DNA of 13,307 nucleotides from Casp-Chloro-G3 sp002816715 (GTDB lineage: Bacteria > Chloroflexota > Dehalococcoidia > Lucifugimonadales > UBA3495): NCBI GenBank assembly GCA_027623815.1, contig JAQBUV010000068.1:1-13307 (forward strand), written 5' to 3'. The position numbers were made by a program, and so were the translations under genes. Positions 1 through 7,116 of the stretch are shown here, one piece after another. Within the stretch, counting starts at the first letter, position 1, and each line of letters opens with the position of its first letter. The notes beneath the pieces were generated by a model. That model had not been told where the DNA came from and searched no databases. It saw nothing but the letters and a program-made list of their open reading frames with translations.

Positions 1-120
1 TACCATAACTACACCCTTGGGTGCCCGAATATTGCCAACACCTTTGGACCATTTCACCTCATCAACTCTGAACACTTACGACCCAAGATTGTAGTTGCCT
101 CTGACTACGCCTTGTGGTAA
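1..120 (+). other. Possible C-terminal tail of an upstream gene (partial, left edge)
   Basis: Frame 1 is open from the first base to a TAA at 118-120, giving 39 residues that end in SDYALW. The composition is protein-like (GCPNIANTFGPF, then HLINSEHLRPKIVVASDYALW split over two lines of sequence), and the minus-strand frames I read through here are interrupted by stops. An open run of this length is expected by chance fairly often, so this is weak. I do not recognise a family. If real, the gene starts outside the window. Confidence 0.2.
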
Positions 121-123
121 ATT
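95..123 (+). promoter_or_regulatory. Candidate promoter for rpsU
   Basis: TTGCCT at 95-100 and TAAATT at 118-123 are separated by 17 bases; each hexamer matches four of six consensus positions. Transcription would start near 130 and leave a leader of about 75 bases, which includes a short stem AAGCC/GGCTT (169-173 with 177-181) before the ribosome binding site. It overlaps the end of the possible upstream reading frame. Sequence match only. Confidence 0.3.
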
Positions 124-206
124 AGCTACCTATGAGTTGGCAAACCGGTAGGTAAAGCGAGTCCTGCTAAGCCTGAGGCTTTAAACCCAAATCTAAGGAG
201 AGTTGA

Positions 207-392
207 ATGGCATTTGTAACACCTCGAGACGGCGAAGGCGCGGAGAGTCTGGTCAACCGATTCCGAGCTTCGGTGCAGCATGCTGGTATTCTTAGAGAAT
301 TGAAGGATCGCCGGTTTTTCCGCACCAAGGCGCAGAAAGAACGCTTAGCCGCCCAGCGTGCCGCCCGACGACGACGGCGTCAGCGTCGCTAG
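207..392 (+). CDS. rpsU: Small ribosomal subunit protein bS21
   Basis: This 61-residue protein matches bS21, a small basic protein of the 30S platform near the anti-Shine-Dalgarno end of 16S rRNA, which supports initiation on structured mRNAs. The family pattern is visible: an ESLVNRFRASVQHAGILRELKDRRFF core at about residues 13-38 (given here as a family region, not as a probe), then a helix rich in Lys and Arg that ends in RRRRRQRR. It is slightly shorter than the 70-residue proteobacterial version, as is common outside that group. The ATG follows AAGGAG (195-200) by six bases, a good ribosome binding site. It stands alone: the next gene begins 418 bases downstream. Function is from family knowledge; the assignment is secure. 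Confidence 0.9.
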   Translation: MAFVTPRDGEGAESLVNRFRASVQHAGILRELKDRRFFRTKAQKERLAAQRAARRRRRQRR

Positions 393-501
393 GATTCCCG
401 TCGCCCTGTCTCTATTTCTGGCTTAGTCCTTGGTCCTTTTCTCTCGTGGTATTTCGCTTTGTCCATTTGGCCGGGTCTAGATAAAGGCGGCCCGACTAAG
501 A

Positions 502-689
502 TTAAAAGCCGCAATTTTGCCCCAGCTCCCCTAACGCCTTTAAGTGCTCCCATAGTTTGGACTGGCCGTTACGTTCTTCGTTCTGGGCATGACCGCTTGA
601 TCGTCACATAACCCGCCCAGCAACGTATCAGCGCGCTTTGCCAACTCTTGGACAGCATCTACTGATTCCAGCCGCTCGCCGACGCCGTC
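502..689 (-). pseudogene. Possible frameshifted remnant of a protein-coding gene
   Basis: Two overlapping minus-strand frames read like one protein broken by a frameshift. The upstream frame (689 down to 540) gives about 49 residues including ERLESVDAVQELAKRADTLL. The downstream frame (603 down to 502) gives NEERNGQSKLWEHLKALGEL and ends at a TAA at 502-504. Both have the charged, leucine-spaced composition of a helical protein, and joining them near 590-605 gives a continuous sequence of about 60 residues. Neither frame has a convincing start codon with a ribosome binding site. I do not recognise the family. It could be a decayed gene, a sequencing frameshift, or chance. Confidence 0.25.
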
Positions 690-735
690 TCAGCTTGAAC
701 CGTCTTGAACAGTGAAGACCGGTTGTGAAGGCGAG

Positions 736-765
736 TTGTGCTGAAGGGAGTGACGACCTTAGAAT
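736..765 (+). promoter_or_regulatory. Candidate promoter for the ABC-F gene
   Basis: TTGTGC (736-741) and TAGAAT (760-765) are 18 bases apart. The -10 box matches five of six consensus positions, the -35 box three. The predicted start near 772 would give a leader of about 40 bases before the ATG at 811. Confidence 0.3.
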
Positions 766-810
766 AGAGATGCGACAAAACCAAGCAATGCTGAGAGCCG
801 CCATAACCGT

Positions 811-2682
811 ATGACCGTCCTATCCGCTACCAAACTCGCGCTGGCTTTCGCCGACGTGGAGATTTTCTCTGGCATAAACCTGGAGATACCCGACAATGCC
901 CGCATCGGCCTGGTGGGGCCTAACGGCGCGGGCAAGACCTCGTTGCTCAAGATCATCGTCGGCGAGCTAGAGCCGAATGCCGGGGCGGTACACCGCGCTG
1001 GCAGCATCCGCATTGGCTACGTTCCCCAGTCGATAACCCATTCCGTAGACGGCTCTCTGCGCGACGAAATAATGACTGCCTTCGATGATTTGCGCCGGAC
1101 TGAGGCCGAACTCGAATCCAGCGCGCTGGCCATGGCCCAATCAAGTCCTGATGAACGAAGGCGGGTTGAGGAGACTTATTCTTCGTTATTCGACCGGTTT
1201 GAGGCGTTGGGCGGATACAATTATCAAAGCCAATTGGACCAGGTGGCTGCCGGGGTTGGTTTGTCTGCCGAATCTTTGGATTCACCGTCGGCTTCAGCCA
1301 GCGGTGGGGAGCGCACCCGCGCCGCCCTGGCCAAGGCCCTACTCTCCAACCCAGATTTGCTGGTGCTGGATGAGCCAACCAACTATCTGGACTTGAAGGG
1401 TATAACCTGGCTGGAACGGATGTTGAGCCACTATCCAAAGACGTTCTTGTTAGTGTCCCACGACCGCTATTTTCTGGACCGGGTAGTTAACCAGATCTGG
1501 GAAATGGACCACGAACGACTCCAGAGCTTTGTCGGGAACTACACCAAATACCGCACTCAAAAAGGCGAGCAAACCCTGTGGCAGCGGCGCCGATACCAGC
1601 GGCAACAAGAATTTATCGCCAAGGAAGAAGATTTCATCCGCCGGTACGGCGCTGGACAGCGGGCACGGGAGGCTAAAGGCCGGGAGAAAAGACTCAACCG
1701 TCTGGAACGGTTCGAGGCTCCCCAAGAGTCCACTAGTATCGGACTATCCGCCCAGGCTGCCAGCCGCACCGAACAGGTCGTGCTGCGCACCGAGAAATTG
1801 ACGCTTGGCTTCACCGAGAAAGGAACTGTCAGGACGTTGTTCTCAATGCCGGATGTTAAGCTGGAACGAGGCTCCCGAATCGGCCTCATTGGCAACAATG
1901 GCGCGGGCAAGACTACCCTGATCAAAACCCTGCTCGGTTTGACGCCAGCAATCGGTGGTGAGGTGCATCTCGGCCAAAAAGTGAACGTGGGATACTTCCA
2001 GCAAGAACAAGACGTTATCCCTAATGAGTTCAGCGTTTTTGAGGCCTTGTTGGACGCCAAGGACATTCCGCTGGATCAGGTACGGCCCTACCTGGCCAGG
2101 TTCCTGTTCCGAGGCGATGATGTATTCCAAACGGTTGGGTCGCTCAGCGGGGGCGAGCGCAGCCGTCTATCTTTGGCGCGACTTCTAATCACCCAGCCCA
2201 ACTTGCTGGTACTGGATGAGCCGACCACTCACCTGGATATCGCCACCCGCGAAGCCCTGGAGAAGGTGCTGATGGAATACGACGGCACCGTTCTCCTGGT
2301 GTCCCACGACCGCCATCTGGTTTCCTTGATGGCTCAGCAGCTATGGATATTGGGTGAAGGTATACTGCAAGTCTTCCCCGGGACTTTTACCGAGTGGGAG
2401 CAAAAGAACAAGGAGGAAACTGCGCCGCCACCGAAGGCAGTCAGAGAGCGACCGCCACGCACTCCGAGCACTTCTACCCAGACCAAAAAGAAGACCACTA
2501 ATCGAAGTGCGCCAGACCTATCTCAGGTCATCGCCGGTTTGGAAGAAAAGCTGCGAGAGCTTGAACGCCAACTGGAGATTGCGTCGGAGATTCAAGATGT
2601 GCCCGCCATTGCCAGTTTGGGTGAGGAACACAACGCCACCCGCCTTGAACTGGAGCAAAAGTGGCTGGAATGGATTGAGTGA
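811..2682 (+). CDS. ABC-F family ATPase (ribosome-associated, Uup/YheS/EttA-like)
   Basis: This is a 623-residue soluble protein with two ATP-binding cassettes and no membrane segments, the layout of ABC-F translation factors, which bind the ribosomal E site and relieve stalled or unproductive states. Cassette 1 has Walker A GPNGAGKT (36-43), signature SGGER (164-168) and Walker B LLVLDEPTNYLDL (183-195). Cassette 2 has GNNGAGKT (361-368), LSGGERSR (445-452) and LLVLDEPTTHLDI (465-477). Each is followed by a switch histidine in VSHDR. Between them lies a charged arginine-rich linker, about 235-310, in the place of the P-site tRNA interaction motif. After residue 530 come a Pro/Thr/Lys-rich linker and a C-terminal coiled coil (about 568-620), as in Uup and YheS. 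Start: ATG with only a weak GAGAG upstream. All ATPase residues are present. Which ABC-F subfamily it belongs to, and whether it gives antibiotic resistance, cannot be told from sequence reading alone. Confidence 0.93.
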   Translation: MTVLSATKLALAFADVEIFSGINLEIPDNARIGLVGPNGAGKTSLLKIIVGELEPNAGAVHRAGSIRIGYVPQSITHSVDGSLRDEIMTAFDDLRRTEAELESSALAMAQSSPDERRRVEETYSSLFDRFEALGGYNYQSQLDQVAAGVGLSAESLDSPSASASGGERTRAALAKALLSNPDLLVLDEPTNYLDLKGITWLERMLSHYPKTFLLVSHDRYFLDRVVNQIWEMDHERLQSFVGNYTKYRTQKGEQTLWQRRRYQRQQEFIAKEEDFIRRYGAGQRAREAKGREKRLNRLERFEAPQESTSIGLSAQAASRTEQVVLRTEKLTLGFTEKGTVRTLFSMPDVKLERGSRIGLIGNNGAGKTTLIKTLLGLTPAIGGEVHLGQKVNVGYFQQEQDVIPNEFSVFEALLDAKDIPLDQVRPYLARFLFRGDDVFQTVGSLSGGERSRLSLARLLITQPNLLVLDEPTTHLDIATREALEKVLMEYDGTVLLVSHDRHLVSLMAQQLWILGEGILQVFPGTFTEWEQKNKEETAPPPKAVRERPPRTPSTSTQTKKKTTNRSAPDLSQVIAGLEEKLRELERQLEIASEIQDVPAIASLGEEHNATRLELEQKWLEWIE

Positions 2683-2812
2683 TCAGCCGCTCCTGATGAC
2701 GAACATTACGCAATTACTCGACTGATGTTTACTTTGCAGGCTCAGGCGATGTCTGACATAGTTAAACTGCCGCCTAACCGCCTGGTCTACGCAAAGGAGC
2801 GTTAAGCACTTA

Positions 2813-3268
2813 ATGAAAGTCTACGTCGCATCATCTTGGCGCAACGAAAGGCAGCCGGAGGTAGTACAAGCCATCCGCGCCGCTGGCCACCAAGTCTATG
2901 ACTTCCGCAATCCTAATGAAGACAACCATGAACCGGACCAGGGTTTTCATTGGTCGGACATTGATCCAGAGTGGCAATCCTGGTCGCCAATGCAATTTGT
3001 GGATGCGCTGGAGCATCCACTAGCCCTGGGTGGTTATAGCAGGGATTATGATGCATTGGAAGCCGCGGACGCGGTAGTGTTGGTCATGCCCTGTGGTAGA
3101 AGCGCACATTTGGAATTGGGTTTTGGCATCGGCAGGGGTAAGCATTCGATAATTCTGCTCAGCGATGGTGAACCGGAACTGATGTACAAGATGGTTCCTA
3201 CTTTAGTGACTTCGCTTGAGGAAGTGATTACCGCTTTAGCTAATTTCAGCAAAGACGTTAAGCCGTAA
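2813..3268 (+). CDS. Nucleoside 2-deoxyribosyltransferase-like protein
   Basis: The 151-residue protein resembles the small nucleoside 2-deoxyribosyltransferase-like fold, whose members cleave or exchange the N-glycosidic bond of nucleosides or nucleotides. It begins with the typical beta strand KVYVASSWRN (2-11). Asp80 and the DAVVLVMPCGRSAHLELGFG stretch (86-105) form the family core: Ser97, and Glu101 in the place of the catalytic nucleophile, followed by a Gly-rich GIGRGK (105-110). The 151-residue length fits. A GGAG-type ribosome binding site (AGGAG 2795-2799) is 13 bases from the ATG, longer than usual. It follows the ABC-F gene after 130 bases and may have its own promoter; a weak TTGCAG/CATAGT pair lies at 2734-2762. 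The stretch 39-75 is rich in Trp, His and Asp and is specific to this subgroup. Substrate unknown. Confidence 0.72.
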   Translation: MKVYVASSWRNERQPEVVQAIRAAGHQVYDFRNPNEDNHEPDQGFHWSDIDPEWQSWSPMQFVDALEHPLALGGYSRDYDALEAADAVVLVMPCGRSAHLELGFGIGRGKHSIILLSDGEPELMYKMVPTLVTSLEEVITALANFSKDVKP

Positions 3269-3302
3269 TTTGCCCTTTGGCCCCGTTGCCGACAAAGTTA
3301 AA

Positions 3303-3351
3303 GCGGACTCCGTTCGTTCTAAACTTGTTGAAGCGTAGGAACGGAATCCGC
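3303..3351. terminator. Hairpin between convergent genes, probable bidirectional terminator
   Basis: GCGGACTCCGTTC (3303-3315) pairs with GAACGGAATCCGC (3339-3351) over 13 positions with a single C-A mismatch, around a 23-base loop. It sits 34 bases after the plus-strand stop at 3268 and 62 bases after the minus-strand stop at 3414. Only short T-runs follow on either side (CTTT), so the terminator role is inferred from position. Confidence 0.5.
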
Positions 3352-3413
3352 CATCTTTACACCAATTAACCCTGACCTTTGCTCAAGACTTTATCGGCCT
3401 AAACCCATAGTTA

Positions 3414-4289
3414 TTACTTGCGCAGGTACTTGTCCACCGTCTTGTCCCCGGTCAACGCTAGATAGACATTGTCGTCATTGTCCACCCACAGGCCGTGCGC
3501 CGAGCGGGAATCCCACCTGGCCTGCACCTTGCCCTGCTTATCGCGCACGCTGATACCAGGAGTTGATCCCTGGAAAGAAGACTCGGCGATGTAAAAGTCG
3601 CCGTTGGTAGACTGGCTGATATCGTTGGGTCGGTTCATGTCCGTCCACATGTTAACGAACTCGCCCTCTGGAGTGAACACCTGGACCCGGCTGTTTTCCC
3701 GATCACACACGTAGACCAGCCCTTCTTCGTCAATCAAAATGCTGTGGGGCAAGTGGAACTCGCCGGGGCCGCCCTTGCCCGGAACCCCCCAAGACTGGAT
3801 TAACTGGCCGTCTTTGGTGAAGCGGTGTACGCAGCTGTTGCGATATCCGTCGGAGACGTACAAGTCCCCGGACGGAGACGGGAACAACTCGGAGGGAAAA
3901 TTAAAGGGGCCAGCCGCCCGGGGCACCAACTCACCAGCCACCTCGCAGCCGGTGTCAGAATGCACACCGCGCTCGCCCAGTACCATCAAGGGCTTGCCAT
4001 CCAACGTGTACTTGAGGCAGACCGAGTCTTCCCGGTCGGTCATGTAAACAATATCGTCAACAATGCAGAAGCCGTGAGGCAGATTAACCGCGCTAATGCC
4101 CCAGGAATGCAGGTAATTCCCGTCTGAATCGAACACCACCACCGGGGGATCTTTCCGCTGGTACACATAGACTCGGTTCTGCGAGTCGGTGGCGATGGCG
4201 CTAACCACACCGTAAGTCCAGTCTTCAGGAAGCCGTCCCCAATTCTGGACTAATTCATAGCTATGTTTATTGGTGTCAACTGTAGTCAT
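3414..4289 (-). CDS. NHL-repeat six-bladed beta-propeller protein
   Basis: The 291-residue protein consists almost wholly of NHL-type blades. Repeats of the form 'G.vyV.D..N.rV..F...G.....WG' are clear at about 28-63, 70-105, 129-169, 178-215, 220-260 and 263-290, for example LVYVCDRENSRVQVF (191-205) and DLYVSDGYRNSCVHRF (142-157). Six blades would close one propeller. There is no signal peptide or membrane segment, so it is probably cytoplasmic. The family resembles the peptidylglycine alpha-amidating lyase domain and many bacterial proteins of unknown function; no catalytic residues can be assigned here. The start is ATG behind AAGGAGG (4293-4299), three bases away, strong but close. It lies 156 bases downstream of the hydrolase gene on the same strand and may be co-expressed. 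Likely a binding scaffold or lactonase/lyase-like enzyme; function unknown. Confidence 0.82.
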   Translation of the reverse strand: MTTVDTNKHSYELVQNWGRLPEDWTYGVVSAIATDSQNRVYVYQRKDPPVVVFDSDGNYLHSWGISAVNLPHGFCIVDDIVYMTDREDSVCLKYTLDGKPLMVLGERGVHSDTGCEVAGELVPRAAGPFNFPSELFPSPSGDLYVSDGYRNSCVHRFTKDGQLIQSWGVPGKGGPGEFHLPHSILIDEEGLVYVCDRENSRVQVFTPEGEFVNMWTDMNRPNDISQSTNGDFYIAESSFQGSTPGISVRDKQGKVQARWDSRSAHGLWVDNDDNVYLALTGDKTVDKYLRK

Positions 4290-4352
4290 AACCCTCCTTG
4301 TGCTCGAACCTGATTTACACTGCCACTTCCGCAGAGGATTGAACCTGCCACC

Positions 4353-4388
4353 GGATGCTGCTATGGAAGTGGGCCAACGTTAGCATCC
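4353..4388. other. Inverted repeat between hydrolase and NHL genes
   Basis: GGATGCT (4353-4359) and AGCATCC (4382-4388) are exact 7-base complements around a 22-base loop. They sit in the 156-base gap upstream of the NHL gene start. No T-run follows on the minus strand. It could be a weak hairpin in the mRNA or an operator; neither is shown. Confidence 0.3.
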
Positions 4389-4445
4389 CCATTGGTAGCT
4401 GTCAATTGGGAGGATTGTGCCCTTCGTGGTCTATTAATTATGCGG

Positions 4446-5300
4446 CTAGCCCTGATCAAGATACTGCCGTATTTCAGCCAGCACCTGATCGGGATACTCC
4501 ATCGGCGCGAAGTGGGAACCCTGCTTCAGAGCCTTGAACTGGGAATTATTCGACTCCCGCATCAGTCGTTGCACCGCCTCATCCTGCTCCGTTTGAGCGC
4601 CTTCGTAGTTGCCCACCAGCAACAGATACTGGCCGCTGAGTCCTTTGACTACCTCGGAGGTTTCCAGGGTAACTCGGGTTCGATAGAAGGTTGATTCGGC
4701 ATCGGTGGGACACTTCAATTCGGCGCGGCCATCTTCCAACAGACGAGTGCCGCCTTCGATGTAGTACCCGAACACCTCATCAGTCCAGGTCTTGAACACT
4801 CTCCGATCTCGATACGCAGCGTACATGATCTCCCGACTCTCCCAGATGGAGCGTTTCTGTGACGTGCGCTCCATACGTTCCTGGCGCTCCTCAGGAGTCA
4901 ACATCATCATCGGGCTGTCCCCAACGCGGGTATCCACCAGGATCGCCTTCCCTACGGTGCCGGGCGCCAAATGATCGGCAATCAGCAGCGACATCCCTCC
5001 GGCGGAATGGCCTACGGCAAATGGCCGGTCCAGACCCAAAGCTTGAATTACCGCTGCCATGTCCTCGCCAATTTGCTGGAAAGTGTAGCCGGTGCCCGGT
5101 TTGTCGGTATCACCATGTCCTCTTAGATCAATGGACATGACGTAGTAATCTCGTGCCAGGTCTTTAGCCGCGTGGTTCCAGATTTGGGCGCACAGGCCCA
5201 CGCCATGCGCCATTACCAACGGAGGTTTCTCCGGGTCTCCCCATGCCAGGTAGTGATTGTTGATTCCGTTGGCCTCGACAAACTTGCTAACCGGTTGCAA
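4446..5300 (-). CDS. Alpha/beta-fold hydrolase
   Basis: This 284-residue cytoplasmic protein is a typical single-domain alpha/beta hydrolase (esterase, lactonase or C-C hydrolase type). HGVG (32-35) supplies the oxyanion region, DLRGHGDTDKP (58-68) is the conserved strand-turn after beta 4, and GHSAGG (97-102) is the nucleophile elbow with Ser99. His263 in GSHFAPMEYP (261-270) is the catalytic base. The acid is probably a residue near 230-240, after the LLLVGNYEG strand. Residues 130-215 form the cap that decides substrate. The start is TTG: the minus strand reads AGGAGG, five bases, then TTG, and no ATG fits this spacing. A 367-base divergent gap separates it from the zinc-ribbon gene. The substrate cannot be read from sequence. 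Confidence 0.9.
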   Translation of the reverse strand: MQPVSKFVEANGINNHYLAWGDPEKPPLVMAHGVGLCAQIWNHAAKDLARDYYVMSIDLRGHGDTDKPGTGYTFQQIGEDMAAVIQALGLDRPFAVGHSAGGMSLLIADHLAPGTVGKAILVDTRVGDSPMMMLTPEERQERMERTSQKRSIWESREIMYAAYRDRRVFKTWTDEVFGYYIEGGTRLLEDGRAELKCPTDAESTFYRTRVTLETSEVVKGLSGQYLLLVGNYEGAQTEQDEAVQRLMRESNNSQFKALKQGSHFAPMEYPDQVLAEIRQYLDQG

Positions 5301-5667
5301 TGCTTCCTCCTGATACCTAATGTAATGTTGTTGTGGTAGATATGGGCGGCTTTAATTACCCGGGTCAGACTGCGGATTTGGCTGGCAATTATCTAGCCCG
5401 AAGTATGCCGCTAGGCCCGCAGTCAATCAGAAACAGTCTAGGTTTACCTCGGACAACTGTCAAACAGGTTTGGTTCTGGTTTCAGGGGCCAGGTTTGGCC
5501 AGGTCTGTGCCGGGTCGAAGGAAAGCAGCGAGACTACCAAAAGCCCCATAGCCTTACCCTATCTACGTTGACAGTGCCGAGGCCCTTTGGTACATTGGTA
5601 GTAATAAAGGTTAGCGTTCAACTAGTTTGAGTCGCTAGCCAACAGTTTTGCCACCAGGAGGCTCGGA
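5301..5667. other. Divergent intergenic region
   Basis: This stretch lies between the starts of the hydrolase and the zinc-ribbon gene. It holds a near-consensus plus-strand promoter (5568-5596), a palindromic ACCCGGGT near 5358-5365 and a 10-base near-exact tandem repeat GGCCAGGTTT/GGCCAGGTCT (5487-5506). A 72-codon GTG-started frame at 5333-5551 has no ribosome binding site and is not a credible gene. Confidence 0.5.
5568..5596 (+). promoter_or_regulatory. Promoter for the FmdB-type gene and dtd
   Basis: A perfect TTGACA (5568-5573) is followed after 17 bases by TACATT (5591-5596), four of six to consensus. Predicted start near 5603, leader of about 65 bases. This is one of the two best promoter matches in the window and points at the fmdB-like/dtd pair. 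Confidence 0.55.
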
Positions 5668-6003
5668 TTGCCACGCTACGATTACAAGTGTAATAGCTGT
5701 GGAATAGAATTTGAACTTACCCAGACCTTCAAAGAGGCCGGGACTGGTACCTGCCCTGAATGCTCTGGGGCGGGACGCCGGGTATTTCATGCAGTCCCCG
5801 TAATTTACAAGGGGTCTGGTTTCTACACCACAGATTACGGTCGGCCCAAACCGCCGGCAGACAACGCCAAAGAAACCAAGGACAGCAAAGACTCGAAAGA
5901 CACCTTGGAAACCAAGAGCAAAACGGCCACAACTTCCGAGACCAAGAGTGAGACCAAGAGCGAATCTACCGCCGCCCCCGCCAGCACCGAATCCAAGCCC
6001 TAG
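5668..6003 (+). CDS. FmdB-family zinc-ribbon protein with low-complexity tail
   Basis: The 111-residue protein starts with the FmdB/CxxC regulatory zinc-ribbon pattern: PRYDYKCNSCGIEFE (2-16), then CPEC (29-32), so Cys8, Cys11, Cys29 and Cys32 form the metal site. The conserved GSGFYTTDY follows at 49-57. The remaining 50 residues are disordered and made of Lys, Ser, Thr and Glu with recurring ETK and SK units, as in many actinobacterial and Chloroflexota homologues. The start is TTG at 5668, six bases after a strong AGGAGG (5656-5661), and gives MPRYDY, the exact family N-terminus. dtd follows after 49 bases, probably in one transcript. The family name comes from formamide/methanol regulators, but the role of these short proteins is unknown. 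Confidence 0.9.
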   Translation: MPRYDYKCNSCGIEFELTQTFKEAGTGTCPECSGAGRRVFHAVPVIYKGSGFYTTDYGRPKPPADNAKETKDSKDSKDTLETKSKTATTSETKSETKSESTAAPASTESKP

Positions 6004-6052
6004 TCCAACCGGACATGCACTGACGCAGCCAGTTCTCCAAGGATAAGCGGAC

Positions 6053-6514
6053 TTGCGGGCATTGATCCAAAGGGTCGCTCAGGCCTCGGTCACGGTTGAA
6101 GACGAAGTGTTGGGAAGCATCAGCGCCGGGTTGGTGGTATTCCTCGGGTTTGCCCAAGGCGACGCGGATAGCGACGCTCAATACATCGTCGATAAAATAG
6201 TCAACCTCAGAATATTTGCCGACCAGCAAAACCGATTTAATCGCTCCGCCCTGGATACTGGGGCGGAGCTTCTTATTGTCAGCCAATTCACTCTTTACGC
6301 CGACACCCGCAAAGGCCGCCGCCCAGATTTCAACCAGGCGGCATCTCCAGACGAGGCCCAACGACTCTACGAGTATTCCCTGGGGTTGTTCCGGCAGACT
6401 GGGCTGAAGGTGGAGACGGGCCGGTTCCAAGCCCAGATGCAAGTGCAACTACAAAACGATGGGCCAGTCACCCTGATGCTGGACAGCGCCGACCGGCACC
6501 GCCCCCGGCGTTAG
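6053..6514 (+). CDS. dtd: D-aminoacyl-tRNA deacylase
   Basis: DTD hydrolyses D-amino acids (and glycine) from mischarged tRNAs, keeping translation homochiral. The 153-residue length is standard. Both active-site motifs are intact: SQFTLYADTRKGRRPDF at 77-93 (SQxxL motif) and NDGPVT at 135-140 (the NxGPVT motif whose Gly-Pro pair excludes L-amino acids). The N-terminus MRALIQRVAQASV and NLRIF (51-55) are also typical. The start is TTG at 6053, nine bases after AAGGA (6039-6043); it gives the usual N-terminus. It follows the zinc-ribbon gene by 49 bases and converges on the DinB-like gene with only 28 bases between stops; a small TTAGC/GCTAA repeat (6511-6527) is the only structure there. Confidence 0.96.
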   Translation: MRALIQRVAQASVTVEDEVLGSISAGLVVFLGFAQGDADSDAQYIVDKIVNLRIFADQQNRFNRSALDTGAELLIVSQFTLYADTRKGRRPDFNQAASPDEAQRLYEYSLGLFRQTGLKVETGRFQAQMQVQLQNDGPVTLMLDSADRHRPRR

Positions 6515-6542
6515 CCGCCGACGCTAAGCTTTCGACGCTACA

Positions 6543-7070
6543 CTATCGATGCCAGCCCATTCCCTGGTACAACCCTCGCAAATAGGCGATCTGGCCGCCG
6601 TGGGCCACCGCGTCCCAAGTCATCTGCCCCAAGGCCGCCGCCACCGAACGAGGCTCCGGTGTGGGCGGGATTACCTTCACCACCGCCAGATCGGCGTCGG
6701 ACAGCGAAGAAATGTATTTTTGGGCCGCCGATTTGACTGCTTGATAGTAGCCCAACTGCACGTCCTTGGGCGGAACCTGCCAGGCCGCTACTTGCTCTGC
6801 CGTCCAGCCCACACCCCGGTCTTCTGGGTCTGCGGCCATGCCAAACTTCTGATGCCAGCCGTCCTGCACCCATATTTGGGGCGACTCTCGCAGCCGAGTA
6901 TGGATGAAGGTGTCCACCACCCGGCTCATATGCCACAGAATCCAGGCCACCGAATTGCAATGATCCGCTGGTTGCTTGGCGAGTAATGAATCATCCAGAC
7001 TTTCCAGAGCTGTGTCGATCATCTCCCAGTTTCGCAGATGGGCGATCAGCAGTCCCTCGTTTGCGGCCAT
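6543..7070 (-). CDS. DinB-like (DinB/YfiT four-helix-bundle) protein
   Basis: The 175-residue protein has the DinB superfamily layout: four helices with a metal site whose ligands sit in helix 2 and helix 4. His47 in VAWILWHMSRVVD (41-53) is the first expected ligand. In the last helix the usual HxxxHRGQ appears as WDAVAHGGQIAYLRGL (152-167), so His157 is kept but the position four residues earlier is Asp153. Asp could still bind metal. Many members are thiol-dependent S-transferases or are of unknown function. The ATG at 7070 follows a GGAGG (7077-7081) by six bases. It lies 46 bases downstream of the carboxymuconolactone decarboxylase-like gene on the same strand, a likely operon. Family assignment is by pattern only. 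Confidence 0.8.
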   Translation of the reverse strand: MAANEGLLIAHLRNWEMIDTALESLDDSLLAKQPADHCNSVAWILWHMSRVVDTFIHTRLRESPQIWVQDGWHQKFGMAADPEDRGVGWTAEQVAAWQVPPKDVQLGYYQAVKSAAQKYISSLSDADLAVVKVIPPTPEPRSVAAALGQMTWDAVAHGGQIAYLRGLYQGMGWHR

Positions 7071-7116
7071 CTAAGTCCTCCGCTGTTCAATAAATTCGTC
7101 TGACGCGGCTACTTTG

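Larger units (their letters stand above)
393..810. other. Intergenic region between rpsU and the ABC-F gene
   Basis: No intact gene is visible in these 418 bases. The part after rpsU is pyrimidine-rich but I find no strong hairpin with a T-run that would be a clear terminator. The 502-690 stretch may hold a decayed minus-strand coding region (separate entry), and a candidate promoter for the next gene lies at 736-765. Confidence 0.6.

Noticed and set aside
953..1438. Long open frame antisense to the ABC-F gene (161 codons), with others at 1450-1725 and 1557-2066
   Set aside because: They lie opposite a clearly conserved gene, have no ribosome binding site and show biased composition typical of antisense shadows.
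5333..5551. 72-codon frame with GTG start in the divergent gap
   Set aside because: No ribosome binding site, no family pattern, and it lies inside the region upstream of two real genes.
6511..6527. TTAGC/GCTAA repeat between the dtd and DinB-like stops as a terminator
   Set aside because: The stem is five bases, has no T-run on either side, and overlaps the dtd stop codon.
6538..6960. 140-codon frame overlapping the DinB-like gene on the same strand
   Set aside because: Gly/Arg-rich translation without a domain; it is the out-of-frame shadow of the gene at 6543-7070.
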